Shown here piece by piece: positions 37,659 through 48,516 of a stretch of DNA of 64,000 bases; position 1 is the stretch's first letter, and the number at the start of each line of letters is the position of its first letter. Origin of the DNA: Enoplosus armatus (taxonomy: Eukaryota > Chordata > Actinopteri > Centrarchiformes > Enoplosidae). The translations under genes and the position numbers were made by a program. The DNA is taken from the NCBI RefSeq assembly GCF_043641665.1, contig NC_092196.1, forward strand, positions 17,833,692 to 17,897,691, read 5' to 3'. Under the pieces are notes generated by a model. That model saw only the letters and a list, made by a program, of their open reading frames with translations. It made no database searches and was not told the origin of the DNA.

Positions 37659-40600
37659 GACCCCCCATGAGCAGAAATGTTGTTGATTCTCTTAAATTCT
37701 GCTGAATGCACCACTAACTGTTTGTGGAAGATCAGGTTTACGCTCTGTAGAAACCCAATAATACACTCAGCATCATAAATCAGTTCACTTTTGAAATCTG
37801 GGTCAATTTTGAAAGAACTTGGTATTTCTGCTGCAATGTTTTAAAGCATTATTTATTTGACTAGCTTCTTCTCCATAGCAACGGGTTGACGCTTGATGGT
37901 GTTCAGAGCCAGCGTACATACCAAACTGGAAAACACACAATTTCTCAAAAACAAAGTCGAAATTATGGCCATAACATAAACCTTTTACATTGTTAAATTA
38001 TTCAGGAGACTCTTGTGTTTCTATGTTGAGGGACATTGAGGATGTAATTATAGAAAACTATACAGGGGGGGGAAATAATCTTCCAGAACCAGTGGCTGCT
38101 CCAAATGCACAAATGTACAAGCTTTAAAAGCAGCAGTGAGTGTTTAACTGCATCTTTTTGCCCTGGGCTTTGTCTCTCAGGCTACATGCTGCCCTAACCC
38201 TCTGATTGGTGGAGCTTGTTTGGATTGGACTCAACTGGAGGAAAACTGAGAAGACGTGAAACACCACAAGTATGAACACTAGCATCGCGTACTCTTTCAC
38301 AGCATGGTTTCCAAATTACCTCCAAAAGTTGTACAAGACTTGAATATTATCAAAAGGCGTTTCTCATCCTCAGCAGACCCTGGAGTGATCGCAGATTCAG
38401 CAGAGAAACACACACCTTTTCTCACTCTCCACATTTACGTGCAAAAGCCATTTTCTGGTATCAAAACGTCTACTATTCCACAAGGTGAGCTGGAGGATTG
38501 AGACAGAGGACAGGATGAACTCAGGAGGAGGAAGTGAGACAGAAATCTAACAGTTCTTCTTCTTCCTTGAGGAGGAGAAATGTCTAGGTGTGAGGTCTTT
38601 TCAGGAGGAAGTAAAAATCCTCCGGGGGAGTTGTCAAAATGTGCAACAAAGCACGAGCAAACTCTGCTGAGCTACTCCAGACTGGAAATGTGCAATATTC
38701 AATGTGCAACATCAAAAAGCATAACACGGGCAAATGCAGGTAAACACAGGTACAGCCTGGTGTGAGGAAAGGAGTCCCTCTGAATCCCTGCCAGCTATAA
38801 AATGGCAGCCTCATATCTTTCAGATAGCCGCCATGGCTCCCAGTGGAATGAATCCTTTGAATGGCCCATTAAATCATTAAAACAACCTCCCATTCAGAGA
38901 CCCCTGCTGCATAAGTTATTAACTACATGCACTCTCACACAACACAAAAGCTCTCTCACAGGAACACTCAAAACTCATAACGAAAAAAAATAGGAAAAGA
39001 TAAAAGGAGAAGCGCTCCAAAGTCACAAAACACACTAAAAATTTAACACGAAATTCCAAATTCACATTCAATCATATTGCCTCTTTCTCACAGCATTTCT
39101 TTGAACAACCGATAATGAAGGCATCTTTTGATTTCAAAGCAGAAGAAAGATGTCAGACTGCAGGCGGCTCTGACAGAGAAACGTCCTGAGACATCTGCAT
39201 TTCCACAGCTGTTGTTTTTTTTAAGTTATTAAACACATGAACTCTGGTTTCACGGGATGTGTCAATGCCCTTCATGCTGTGACACCTTTTCTCTGCCACC
39301 CTGTGTTGGTTTCTGTGTGTACAGTGGATCATTCCTGTGTGCCTTTTCTACGTGCAGATGGATGGCCGAAGCCAATGCTACTGAATTTTGTGGTCCGTTT
39401 TGCTCCGTCCTTTATCCTCACATCTGTTCATTTCATCCCTGAGCTTATTGCATTTCTGTTAAGATTGAGTGCTAACACTTTACAGTGGCAGTGGGGGTTG
39501 TATATACTTTTTGTTACCACTACACTAGCCTCAATAAATGTGCTAATTCCTTGTATATAATCCAAAGAGGACTGTAAAGTGCATCGTAGATGTCCAGAAG
39601 TGCTCCAACACTGCAGAACTGTTTTGAGCAGACGTGTGGTTTTATGCAGTTTGATGATTTGTAAATCATGAGATGTGCCTTGTATATTTTTGGAGGAAAA
39701 TGTAACCTAATGCCTGATTCTTATTCTCCACGATGCTTTTCTGTGTTCCTCCTCTGCCCCCACTTCGCTCCTCATGCTTCCTGTCACTCGTGCTGTGTAC
39801 TAACCACACAGAAATATAATATAAATAAAATATATCCTTTCTGTCCGTCTCTGGATGTGTCTGCCTCGTTCTCCAGTGTCTGGGTGTCTGGGCCTATTCT
39901 GCACCTAGAATTCAGCCTGCCTCATGCCATAGCAAGCAGTCACAAATTGTTCTTCAAATGGTGTGTGACAGCAGACTGTTGGCTGGAGGCGGCGGGCAAC
40001 GGTCTGAAGCAAGCTTGAGTTTTACATCCCTCTAACATTAGGATACATGAAGGCCAAAATTGCACTGGGCATAAAGAGAGAGATAAATCATTCAACATAT
40101 GTGTGGAGTCCTTAAAGCAAGAGAAAAGACCTGAAAACAGGAAGGAAAAAAAAACCTCAGTTGTTCCATGAATTTTCTTCACATTCAAGAACTTCAACTC
40201 GATTACAGTGAAGCACTTTAATTTCTTTCTCGTTTCTCTCTCAGTGTTGTCGAGAAAAGCACACCAGCAGCGTTGATTTCCACATACAGACTGTGATCAA
40301 AGCACCAAATTACCTCTTTAAAGTGATCGGCAGCGTTTATTATTCCATCTGGAGACTTCGACTGACAGTTTGAACTGCAGCACTGAGGACACAGTATCAG
40401 GCAGCTCGGTCCTTCTTGTGACGACAAAACTCTTAGTTTGATACCCTTCTGCTTGGGGCTACTGTCAATGCTGACATCCACTCCTCCACTGTCCCCTTCA
40501 CTACCTGCTGCATCTCCCCTCTCCTCTTTGTTTTGAAGGATCTGAATGTGAAGGTTTGTCAGGTTTTGGAGCTCAGTAAGATTTGACAGTTGAGAAAACA

Positions 40601-43070
40601 AAACAATTCTGAATCAGAAACAACAGACGATGAAAAGCTGTGAAAGCTGAGAGGAGCTCAGTATCAGAGTTGACTCAACAAGCACGTATTGCTTGTATAT
40701 ACGTGGCCGTGTAGGTGCTTCATCCAGGGGTTCATGTATAAAGGGCAGAGAGAGCACAATTTCAGAAAATGGTGAAAAGAGTGTCTGGACTGCAGCACTG
40801 CTTTTGAAAAACATGTTACAGCAGTCTGACCTCGGGGACTGAGAGGAGCCTCGAGACACACGGCCATGCAGCGTGCACAAGTTCACCTTCACTCACTTTG
40901 CTCTTCGTCCATTTTATTGCTCTGTTCCTGTTCTCCTCGTTCCCCTCAGACTCACTTATGTCTAACCTTCCACTTCCCTCCCGCATCCGTCTGCGCCCGT
41001 GTCCCTCCATCTCATCTCAATATTTGCTCCAACAGCTGGAAAACACTCTCAGTGTGAGAGACGGTGTGTTGTTACAAGTTTGTGTCATTTCAATGAAAAG
41101 GGAAAAAAAATGTGGATGACAAGCGAGGGATGATGCCTCAGCGGTGAGGGAGGAGCTGATGGGAAAGTGATGGAGAAGTCACATTAATACCTGAGTGAGT
41201 TCTGGCAGAAAGATGAACGAAAGCAGAGCTAAATATAAACCTAAGAATAAGAGCAAATATGAGTCAGATGAAAGAGGTAAGACAGAGGGAGGGAGATTAA
41301 GAGGGAGGAGGGCCATGACCCAGTGTTCAGGCATTCAATCCACTCCTCATTAACTACGCAATTGATTTTCTCTGAAGCACAAAGTCATGGGCTGACCTGT
41401 TCACTTACTACATGGAACCACTTTAACCTCTGCAATCTGAATGTGGCTTAAACATTAAAGGAGTGAATCGTCTGTGGTCTGAATACATAGTGAGGCTATA
41501 GCTAGCCTACAGTGATGCCAAATCTGGAGGGTGATCTATAACAGCTCTGTTTCTCTCTTCGCTCGGCCCTGAGCTGTTACTGAACAGACTGAAGATGTGT
41601 CGCTCCGGTCCCCTCGGATCTGGGTGACAGCTGATGAAAAGAAAGATATGGAAGAGGAAACTTTTTACCGCCATTTTCTTACTTCTTTGTGTTTCCTAGC
41701 ATCAGAAAAAGACAGTGAATGAGGCTTGCGATGACTTTAACAGTTGAGGTGAGTCATGCTAGTTGAAGGCTGACTGTAACGGACTGTAACACGCTCATAT
41801 GGGTTGTTTTTAAAAATGTTCTTTGTCCACTTAAATTACGAAAAACATCAACAATACATGTAATACATGTAAGTGAGCTTGTTTTGCTTTAAAGTGAACA
41901 GCACTTGTCTGTTGGTACACATCTCCAAATGTCCCTCTGTTTCCTGCCTCATATCTCCAACATGAGAGTGCAGCTGCGCTCAAACAGTCAAACCTTTTTC
42001 AGCTCTTGTTCTCTCGCAGCCTTTCATCTTCCCTTTATCTGTCCAATTTAATTAGAAGTCTGTCGTCTCTCCTGCTCCTTTCTGCCTCGCCTCTTTCATC
42101 ACCTGTCCAACACAGATCAATTCGTCATGCCCCCCCCCCAGTCCCTGTTGATGCTGTCAGCCTTTCTAAGATGCACAGAGGACCAGTGAGCCACTGCAAA
42201 AGTCACAAATCTCAAAACACCAAAAGACCTTGTAAAAACGGTTCCATCGGTCGCTCTTCATTTTAAATGTAATACTGTTTTGATTGAGGTGCACTCTTTG
42301 GAGAGAGGAGACAACAAAGAAAGAATGTGCTCCGAGCATGCTGTTTTCACAATTTCTAAATCATTTGGAGTAGCTCTCTGCAGAGGAAGTATAATGCTCT
42401 AATCCTCTGGCATAGAGGTGGAGGAGCAGCAGGAGGGTGAAGGAGCCGATCAGGGAGAGAACCGGCGGGGGGGAAGGATGTGAACTGAGACAGAGAGAGA
42501 GAGAATAGGACACAGACAAAAAGAGCAAGCAGGAGATTAATGGAAAGAGGGAAATTCAAATCATTAATGCGCCATGTGTATAATGTGACTGTGGCTTCCA
42601 TACTGTCCCCCCCCCCCCGAGCTAATTGAATCCATTTGTTGGATCTGTATTGTTAAATGTGATTTGAATCCGAGTGATTCATGGCCGGTGGAATGCCACA
42701 GGTGATTAACTAGAACGAGCCCTCGCAGGTCAGAGTGAGAAAGTGTCCGCTTAAACCATTAGATGGATAATTAATCAGGGCACAGTCATGGTATCACAGC
42801 AGTCTGCATTACAGCACAGGGTCCAACAACTCAGCCACGGGGGGGGGCATAGTATAATTGCAGTAATCCTTACGTCGTTTCCCTGAATTACTGTAATGTG
42901 ATTTGATGATAAACGCTGTGTTTCCTCATATTGTACTTCAGAAATCAGCATGCAGATGGATTCTCAAAGTGGAGAGCTTTGTACATGCAGTTGTGCCTGC
43001 AAACTGGCCTCCTTCCCTGGTGAGATTACGTTATAAACAGCCCACTCCGCTCCGTCCAGCACCCACAGCG

Positions 43071-43098
43071 AGCAAAGCAAAGCAAAGCAAAGCAAAGC
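43071..43098. repeat. (AGCAA)n pentanucleotide repeat, 5.6 copies
   Basis: 28 bp of the AGCAA unit without interruption. Confidence 0.95.
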
Positions 43099-43412
43099 GT
43101 GGCTATCTATCCATCGATTGTCTCTATCTGTGCCGGAGCCAGACGCTGAGCCGGGGCTCCAGCTGGAGGGGACGTGGCTGAGGCTTAACAGCGGGAGCAG
43201 AAAGCAAAGGAGTGAGTGACCCTGAGAGGCGTGGGGGGAATCGGGCATACTTTATGTGTGTGTGTGTGTGTGAGGGAGGAGAGCTGGCTGCTATTAGTCC
43301 CACTGGATTAGCATCTGACACCCGGCACCTTCAGATCCTTCGTCAAAAAAACGGAGGCCTCCAGCTGAAGCAGAAACGGCCGTGACATAAGGTCCAGCCG
43401 TCATCGACATCA

Positions 43413-43439
43413 ACACACACACACACACACACACACACA
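43413..43439. repeat. (CA)13 microsatellite
   Basis: 27-bp CA run; a (TG)9 run lies upstream at 43255-43272 in the opposite sense. Confidence 0.96.
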
Positions 43440-43975
43440 GTGCACACAGAGGAATGGTAAGGGATGACAGGACAACCTGAGGGGCCCAGAGAGCACCACC
43501 CTCCACACTGTGACAGCATCGTGTGTGTGTGGAGTTTAGGTGTGTGCTTTTGTCAGCCGCAGAGCCGAGCTCAGCTGCCCAGGACACCGGATGAAAAACT
43601 AATGATGTCTCAGTCAGACTAAGCCCTAATCCCCGATGACATTTTTGAGAGGAATTGTTTTTGTAGTCCAGCTTTAATGAAAGTGTTGAAGGGGAGGACT
43701 TTTTTCCCCTTCTTGACGGGGTCCAATTACAAACCACAAGGACACAAGCAAGCAAGACTAAAACAAAGGTCATCTGTGACATGTAAGTAAGGACTAAAGC
43801 AGCGGGTCGGTGGGTGAAATCTCACTCTCGTCCATCAAACAAAGACACAGAAAATATGGACAATCCACAGCGAACTGTGGCCTCAGCTGAATCGATGCCT
43901 TCATGGCACATTCCTTACAAAAACTGAACACGATAGGCTTCACAGTGGCAGCATTGATTGCAGTGTAGTATTCAA

Positions 43976-44202
43976 GCTGGGTCGAGCATCGATATGTTAC
44001 CCAAGTCTTGATATGAAACAATAGCAGATATTCGTCTTTATTCGTATCACGATATTGTCTTTTCTCAGTCTTAAAGACTACATTGTTATTTAAGTGACAT
44101 ATCAAAGAGTAAAACAAGCACTATTTGACCATATCTGTGTTATTAATTCTCAAGATAAATACAGCATTATTGGCTTTGATTCTATCAGTATCACCCAGCC
44201 CT
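43976..44202. mobile_element. Degraded MITE with GCTGGGT/ACCCAGC ends
   Basis: Ends GCTGGGT (43976-43982) and ACCCAGC (44193-44199) are inverted. The interior has ATCGATATG, TTGATATGA and CACGATATTGTC, and a TCAGTCTTAAAGACTACATT segment, as in the abundant fish element whose ends read GGGCGATAT...ATCGCCCAGC. Diverged and non-coding. Confidence 0.6.
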
Positions 44203-44263
44203 CTGTATTATTTGTTGAATTATACATTTCTTGAGTATCAGATGAATTAAATGCAGCACAATG

Positions 44264-44409
44264 AAGGATCATTCTGGTTTATTACAACTTGGGTCTTATT
44301 TTTGTACGTTTATACTGGTTATGGCAACATTTTACTGATAAATGTCCAAAGAATGATGGCCGAACCTACAAAAATAAGATCCACATAGTAATAAACTGAG
44401 ATTATCCTT
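44264..44409. mobile_element. Fold-back MITE with 43-bp imperfect arms
   Basis: The arm at 44264-44306 and the reverse complement of 44367-44409 agree at 34 of 43 positions by direct count, both ending CTTATTTTTGTA at the loop side, with 60 bp between. The outer AAGGAT...ATCCTT resembles the TAAAGGATAATTC start of a known fish repeat type. No coding capacity; family not assigned. Confidence 0.7.
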
Positions 44410-44471
44410 TAAGTCATTGCCTGTCATCTCTTACTTAACATTAACATGTTGAAATGAACAGCTGCAACATA

Positions 44472-44746
44472 CACTATATGAACAAAAGTATTGGGCCACT
44501 CCTCTTAATCATTGAATTCAGGTGTTTCATTCAGTCCCATTGCCACAGGTGTATAAAATCAAGCGCCTAGCCAAAGGCAGTCTACCTTCACAAACATTTG
44601 GGAAAGAATGGGTCGTTCTAAAGAGCTCACTGAATTCGAACTGGAATAGGATGCCACCGTTGCAACAAGTCAGTTCGTGAAATTTCTTCTCTCCTAGATA
44701 TTCCACGATCAACTATAAGTGGTCCAAAACTTTTGTCCATATAGTG
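44472..44746 (+). mobile_element. Tc1-like internally deleted element (MITE), complete with TIRs and TA duplication
   Basis: About 275 bp flanked by TA at 44470-44471 and 44747-44748. The left end CACTATATGAACAAAAGTAT and the right end (reverse complement CACTATATGGACAAAAGTTT) are near-perfect terminal inverted repeats of fish Tc1 elements. Inside is the 5' leader and the transposase start: ATG at 44608 reads MGRSKELTEFE, then a stop two codons later. The following segment resembles the next part of the transposase gene (SVREISSLLDIPRSTISG), and the rest is deleted. It is not capable of encoding a transposase. The remnant is well preserved compared with the copy at 52.3 kb, which suggests more recent activity. 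Confidence 0.93.
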
Positions 44747-45313
44747 TACTTCATTGATGAATTCCTGCCGACGGCTGCGATGAAAAGATGTTTTTAACAT
44801 GTGACATGACAGTGGATTGTCCTGACACAGATAATCATCACTTCCTGTTATCAGTCCATAAACTACACTGAGTGCTCACTGCAGGTTGTCAGTTTCAGAG
44901 CCTCCATTTAAAAACACAGAGCGTGGCTCCATTTCAGAGAAATAACATCTAGTTTTATAAAATGACTGCTGGCAGAGAAGCAAAGTACATTTTGGGTTGC
45001 TAATGAATTATGAGTCTTCTTAAGACCTTTTCACACAAAAAGAGCTCTGTTTTTGAGGACAGAGCCATCTGTGTTTTTAAATATTGATTGATGAATTGGA
45101 AGAAGCCACATTTTATTCCCTGCGTGGTTATGAAGAAATGTGGAATGAGGCTCTCGCATTAAGAGTCCCCCGCAGCATCAAACCAACAGAATCTTCTTTG
45201 AACCTCTGAGACTAGAGATTGTGGTTTCTGGGCTATTTTTCCTTCTTCCTCTCTTAACTCCACTCCATAAGTGTGACTGATGAACTTCTCTACTACGCAT
45301 CACAAACCCCCAG

Positions 45314-45327
45314 CCCCCCCCCCCCCC
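45314..45327. repeat. Poly-C run (14)
   Basis: Fourteen C on the plus strand. Similar shorter runs occur at 28548-28557, 42130-42139 and 42607-42618. Confidence 0.95.
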
Positions 45328-46562
45328 AAATTTAGAGGTTTGCACCGCACAGTTTCAAGCATAAGCAGGCCTACAGGTACACACTAACAGCCCTTATCAG
45401 TAATGGCGTACATTATTTCTAACCCTCTGCTTGACTACAATACAAAACAGAAACTAATAAAATAAACAAGAAGTAAACAGAAGTCGAAAAGCCAAAACCT
45501 GCTGGCAAAGCCACACATAAAAACACATAATGTAAGCAACAACTCGTTCCTCATCTGCGGGAGAGCATTAGATACAGACAGGGGCGTCTTTGAAAAGGCT
45601 TCGTCTTTACTTCATTTAATATCTGGCCGAGCTAATTGCTCTTTTTATTGAGCATGAACTAGGATCAGAATTTAACTAGAATTAAGGGAACTTACTTTGA
45701 TTGTTATTAAAGTGCTGTGAAAATAAGAGGGCACTCACAATTGAATAATTTAATATATTTCTGCTTACTTATGACTGCCGCCCTCCTTGGACCAACATTA
45801 ATTATTTGTGGGTGCCTGTGACCACTGGCATTACTGCCAGTGTCCTCCCAGTGGAAAAAAACAGAGCTTTTCTTCCATCAGAAAACCGCCGGGCACACAG
45901 CCTGAAACAGTAGGAAAATGCTGGCAGCAGCAAAAGAAGAAAATCACGCTCTCCAGTGTTTCACTAACTGTTGCTCATTTGAACAAACTTGGCTTTGGGA
46001 ATGTTTTTGTCTTTTGTATTTCTAATACCACCAAACCCTGTGTCAAGAAACTTGCTTTTTTTTGGCACTGTAACTGTTTGAACTGTCGTTTATGCTTTCA
46101 ACTTACAGCTTTTAACACCAAAGTAACCTGAGCTGCAAGTTACAGCTGGGTTCCAATAGCTGGTTTTGTTTTGCTCCGAGCAAAAAGATCTCTCAACCAA
46201 TCGTGTGCCTCTCCTCCCTCTAAATCAGCGGTTTTCCAACTGTGAGGCGAGTAAGAGGGAGAGTTGAAGGGCAGAGATGTGAGGCAATGATACCGCGTCA
46301 GGTGAAAGGGACAGATGCATGCTGGTGTTTTGAAAAATAATGGGAAGTTAGTTATTGTGGTTTGTCCTGCTGATTTGGTTCAATCATCAACACGGTCAGC
46401 AGTTGCAGCAGCAGCAGTGGTTGTGACACACAGCTCATGGAGGCAATTTGGGTACTTCAAAACCCTTAGCGCACCAATTTCCCCAATTTGTGTCAAAATC
46501 GTGCTCCTTCATAGCTCAGTCAACTCTGATCGCACATATTTTTAGATTCAGTGTGACTTACA

Positions 46563-46650
46563 CTTTCCAAGGATATCAGTATCTCCATGATCTTTTCCAA
46601 GGATATCAGTATCTCCATGATCTTTTCCAAGGATATCATTATCTTCATCA
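46563..46650. repeat. 30-bp tandem repeat, about 2.9 copies
   Basis: The unit CTTTCCAAGGATATCAGTAT CTCCATGAT(T) repeats at 30-bp period, the last copy with three substitutions, followed by a duplicated GGAAACAGA. The 30-bp unit keeps an open plus-strand frame (FQGYQYLHDL repeated). Confidence 0.93.
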
Positions 46651-47586
46651 GGAAACAGAGGAAACAGAGGCTCCTTATACTCCAGAAGTTGCCTGAGAAT
46701 CATCACATTTTTAAGTTTTCTTCCATATCAAAGTAATCCAGTGACAGTAGTCTGTACATCCACACTACAAACTGCAAACAGGAACTGAAAATAGCTAATT
46801 CGGCATACTTGTTATGTTTTTGTACTACAACAACTGAAACAATCTAGCTTATTGTGTCCCGGTTCAAAAGTTCATTCATTTCATATCAATATTTCAAGCC
46901 TGTCAACGTAACAGTTCTGCATCAGGACCTCCAGAATTTGTAGCTTGTGAAAAACAAGGTGTGAAAAACAAAGTAGGCTACACCTGCTAATATAATGTCA
47001 CACATATTTAATGAACATGTCTTATGTTCTGCTGCTCATTTCATCTTCAGGTTGCAGATGCAGGCTGTGAACAGTTCAGAGTCGATGCTATCCACCCCAA
47101 CCTTAACCTGAAATTTGCTGCTGATAACTTTAACGTTTGAGCATAAGTAGTTGTATGAGTGGCAGGTATAGAACTGGAAAAATGGCAGAAAATCACAGAC
47201 ATTCAGGGGAATATGGATGGTGGTTGTCCACATTATCGATCCCTGTTGAGACTGTACACATTCTACTATCTTGAGGTATAACTTCAGTCATCCCCAACCT
47301 TTTTCTTTGCAGTGGAGGAGGTTAAAAGACTGTAGAGAAACCTCTGCGATACACATCAGAAGAAAAAGAGAGAGCTACATGATTCTAGCTGGCAGGCAGC
47401 TGGAAAGAGAAAAAAAGGGATGGAAACACATGAAGGCTGAGTTCCTGCCTCATTCACAGAGCACAGGAGGAGGTCTGTTCGCGGTAAAAATCCTTTCTGA
47501 ATAAATTCACACTGGACTTGGATGTGTGAGGTTTGTGGGAAAATGTCTTTACTCAATAATTTCTAAACACATCATTGATTTCAGCT

Positions 47587-47605
47587 GCAGCAGCAGCAGC
47601 AGCAG
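47587..47605. repeat. (CAG)n short trinucleotide run
   Basis: About six CAG units; shorter CAG clusters occur near 46405 and 54993-55017. Confidence 0.9.
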
Positions 47606-48233
47606 GATAATACCAGGCTGAGGTGTGTGAATGTAACAATCTAACCTGAAGTAGAATCAATGGAATAGCAAACATGCCAAGTAACAAGTTCTTCTCTACT
47701 TGGTGCAATGAGGTCCTGAAAGGCCCCCAAATACTGCTCTGAGATCAGACAGGAGAGAAAACAGAACCAGCCCTGTCCTGATATGACCTGCTACAAACTG
47801 AATTTTGATAGAGCAGCCTGCAGCGACTCAGCAACTCAACATTTGCTGCTGTTTTGTCATGTACTCCTTTTTATTTTGAAGCTGTCAATAGTTCAGCTCT
47901 TGTCCTAAATCACTTGTCAAAATGCAAAACTCAGAGATGCACATTCGCTCAGACTGACGTCATCTGACACACAATCAAAACCAGCGTTACTTTCTCACAT
48001 CCTCCTCAAACTATTCTTATCTCCCTGTTCTTTCTCCTTTGTTATGTTCACCTAGCTAAAACTAATTATAACTTTCATGAAGGTAGATTATAAAATGGTA
48101 CTTATTATTGACCAGAGGACAGTTAGACCCGACCCGAACTGAACCAAGGACAACTAGACCTGATCCAAAATCTAGTTGATCCAAACAGAGCGAGAACATC
48201 AATAAACCTAAAACCCTTAATTGATATGATCCA

Positions 48234-48516
48234 CAGAAAATGAATCAACTACGCTGATAATTAATTAATCGTTTACATCATTTTTCAAGCAAAAAATGCC
48301 AAAAATGATGGTTCAAAAGTGAGAATTTGCTGCTTTACTTTGTCTTAAATTCTATTAAATTAAAGATATTTAATTAAAAAAGACCTTTGAAAACGTCACC
48401 TTGGAGTAAATTGTGATGAGCACAATTTTCTGACATTTTACAGACCAGGCGATGAACTGAATGATTGATAAAGTAAACAACATATTAACTGATGATAAAA
48501 ACAAGTCAGCTGCAGC
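48234..48516. mobile_element. Teleost interspersed repeat, probable hAT-derived
   Basis: Contains GATAATTAATTAATCGTTTA, CATTTTTCAAGCAAAAAATG, CTTTGTCTTAAATTCTATTA, GAAAACGTCACCTTGGAG, AATTGTGATGAGCACAATTT and TTTTCTGACATTTTACAGAC in order, ending near GCTGCAGC. This matches a very common percomorph repeat that ends GTTAGTTGCAGCCC. Moderately diverged and non-coding. Confidence 0.75.

Larger units (their letters stand above)
33720..43975 (-). other. First-intron segment, no exon seen
   Basis: Contains C/G runs (36399-36415, 42130-42139, 42607-42618, 42839-42847), a 39-bp tandem duplication (37581-37658), an AGCAA pentanucleotide run (43071-43098), (TG)9 at 43255-43272 and a CA run at 43413-43439. 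No supported gene. Around 34000-34200 there are GTTAGC-type motifs often seen in fish intergenic and 5' UTR DNA, without an accompanying ORF. Confidence 0.6.
44749..48233 (-). other. First-intron segment, no exon seen
   Basis: Contains a 14-base C run (45314-45327), a 30-bp tandem repeat (46563-46650) and a short CAG run (47587-47605). The plus-strand open frame at 46448-46696 owes its length to the in-frame 30-bp repeat. The rest is unremarkable. Confidence 0.55.

Noticed and set aside
43294..43782. Minus-strand 162-codon frame, the longest in the window
   Set aside because: Part of it is the (CA)n repeat read as Cys/Val. The rest shows no conserved pattern, and no neighbouring exon joins it.
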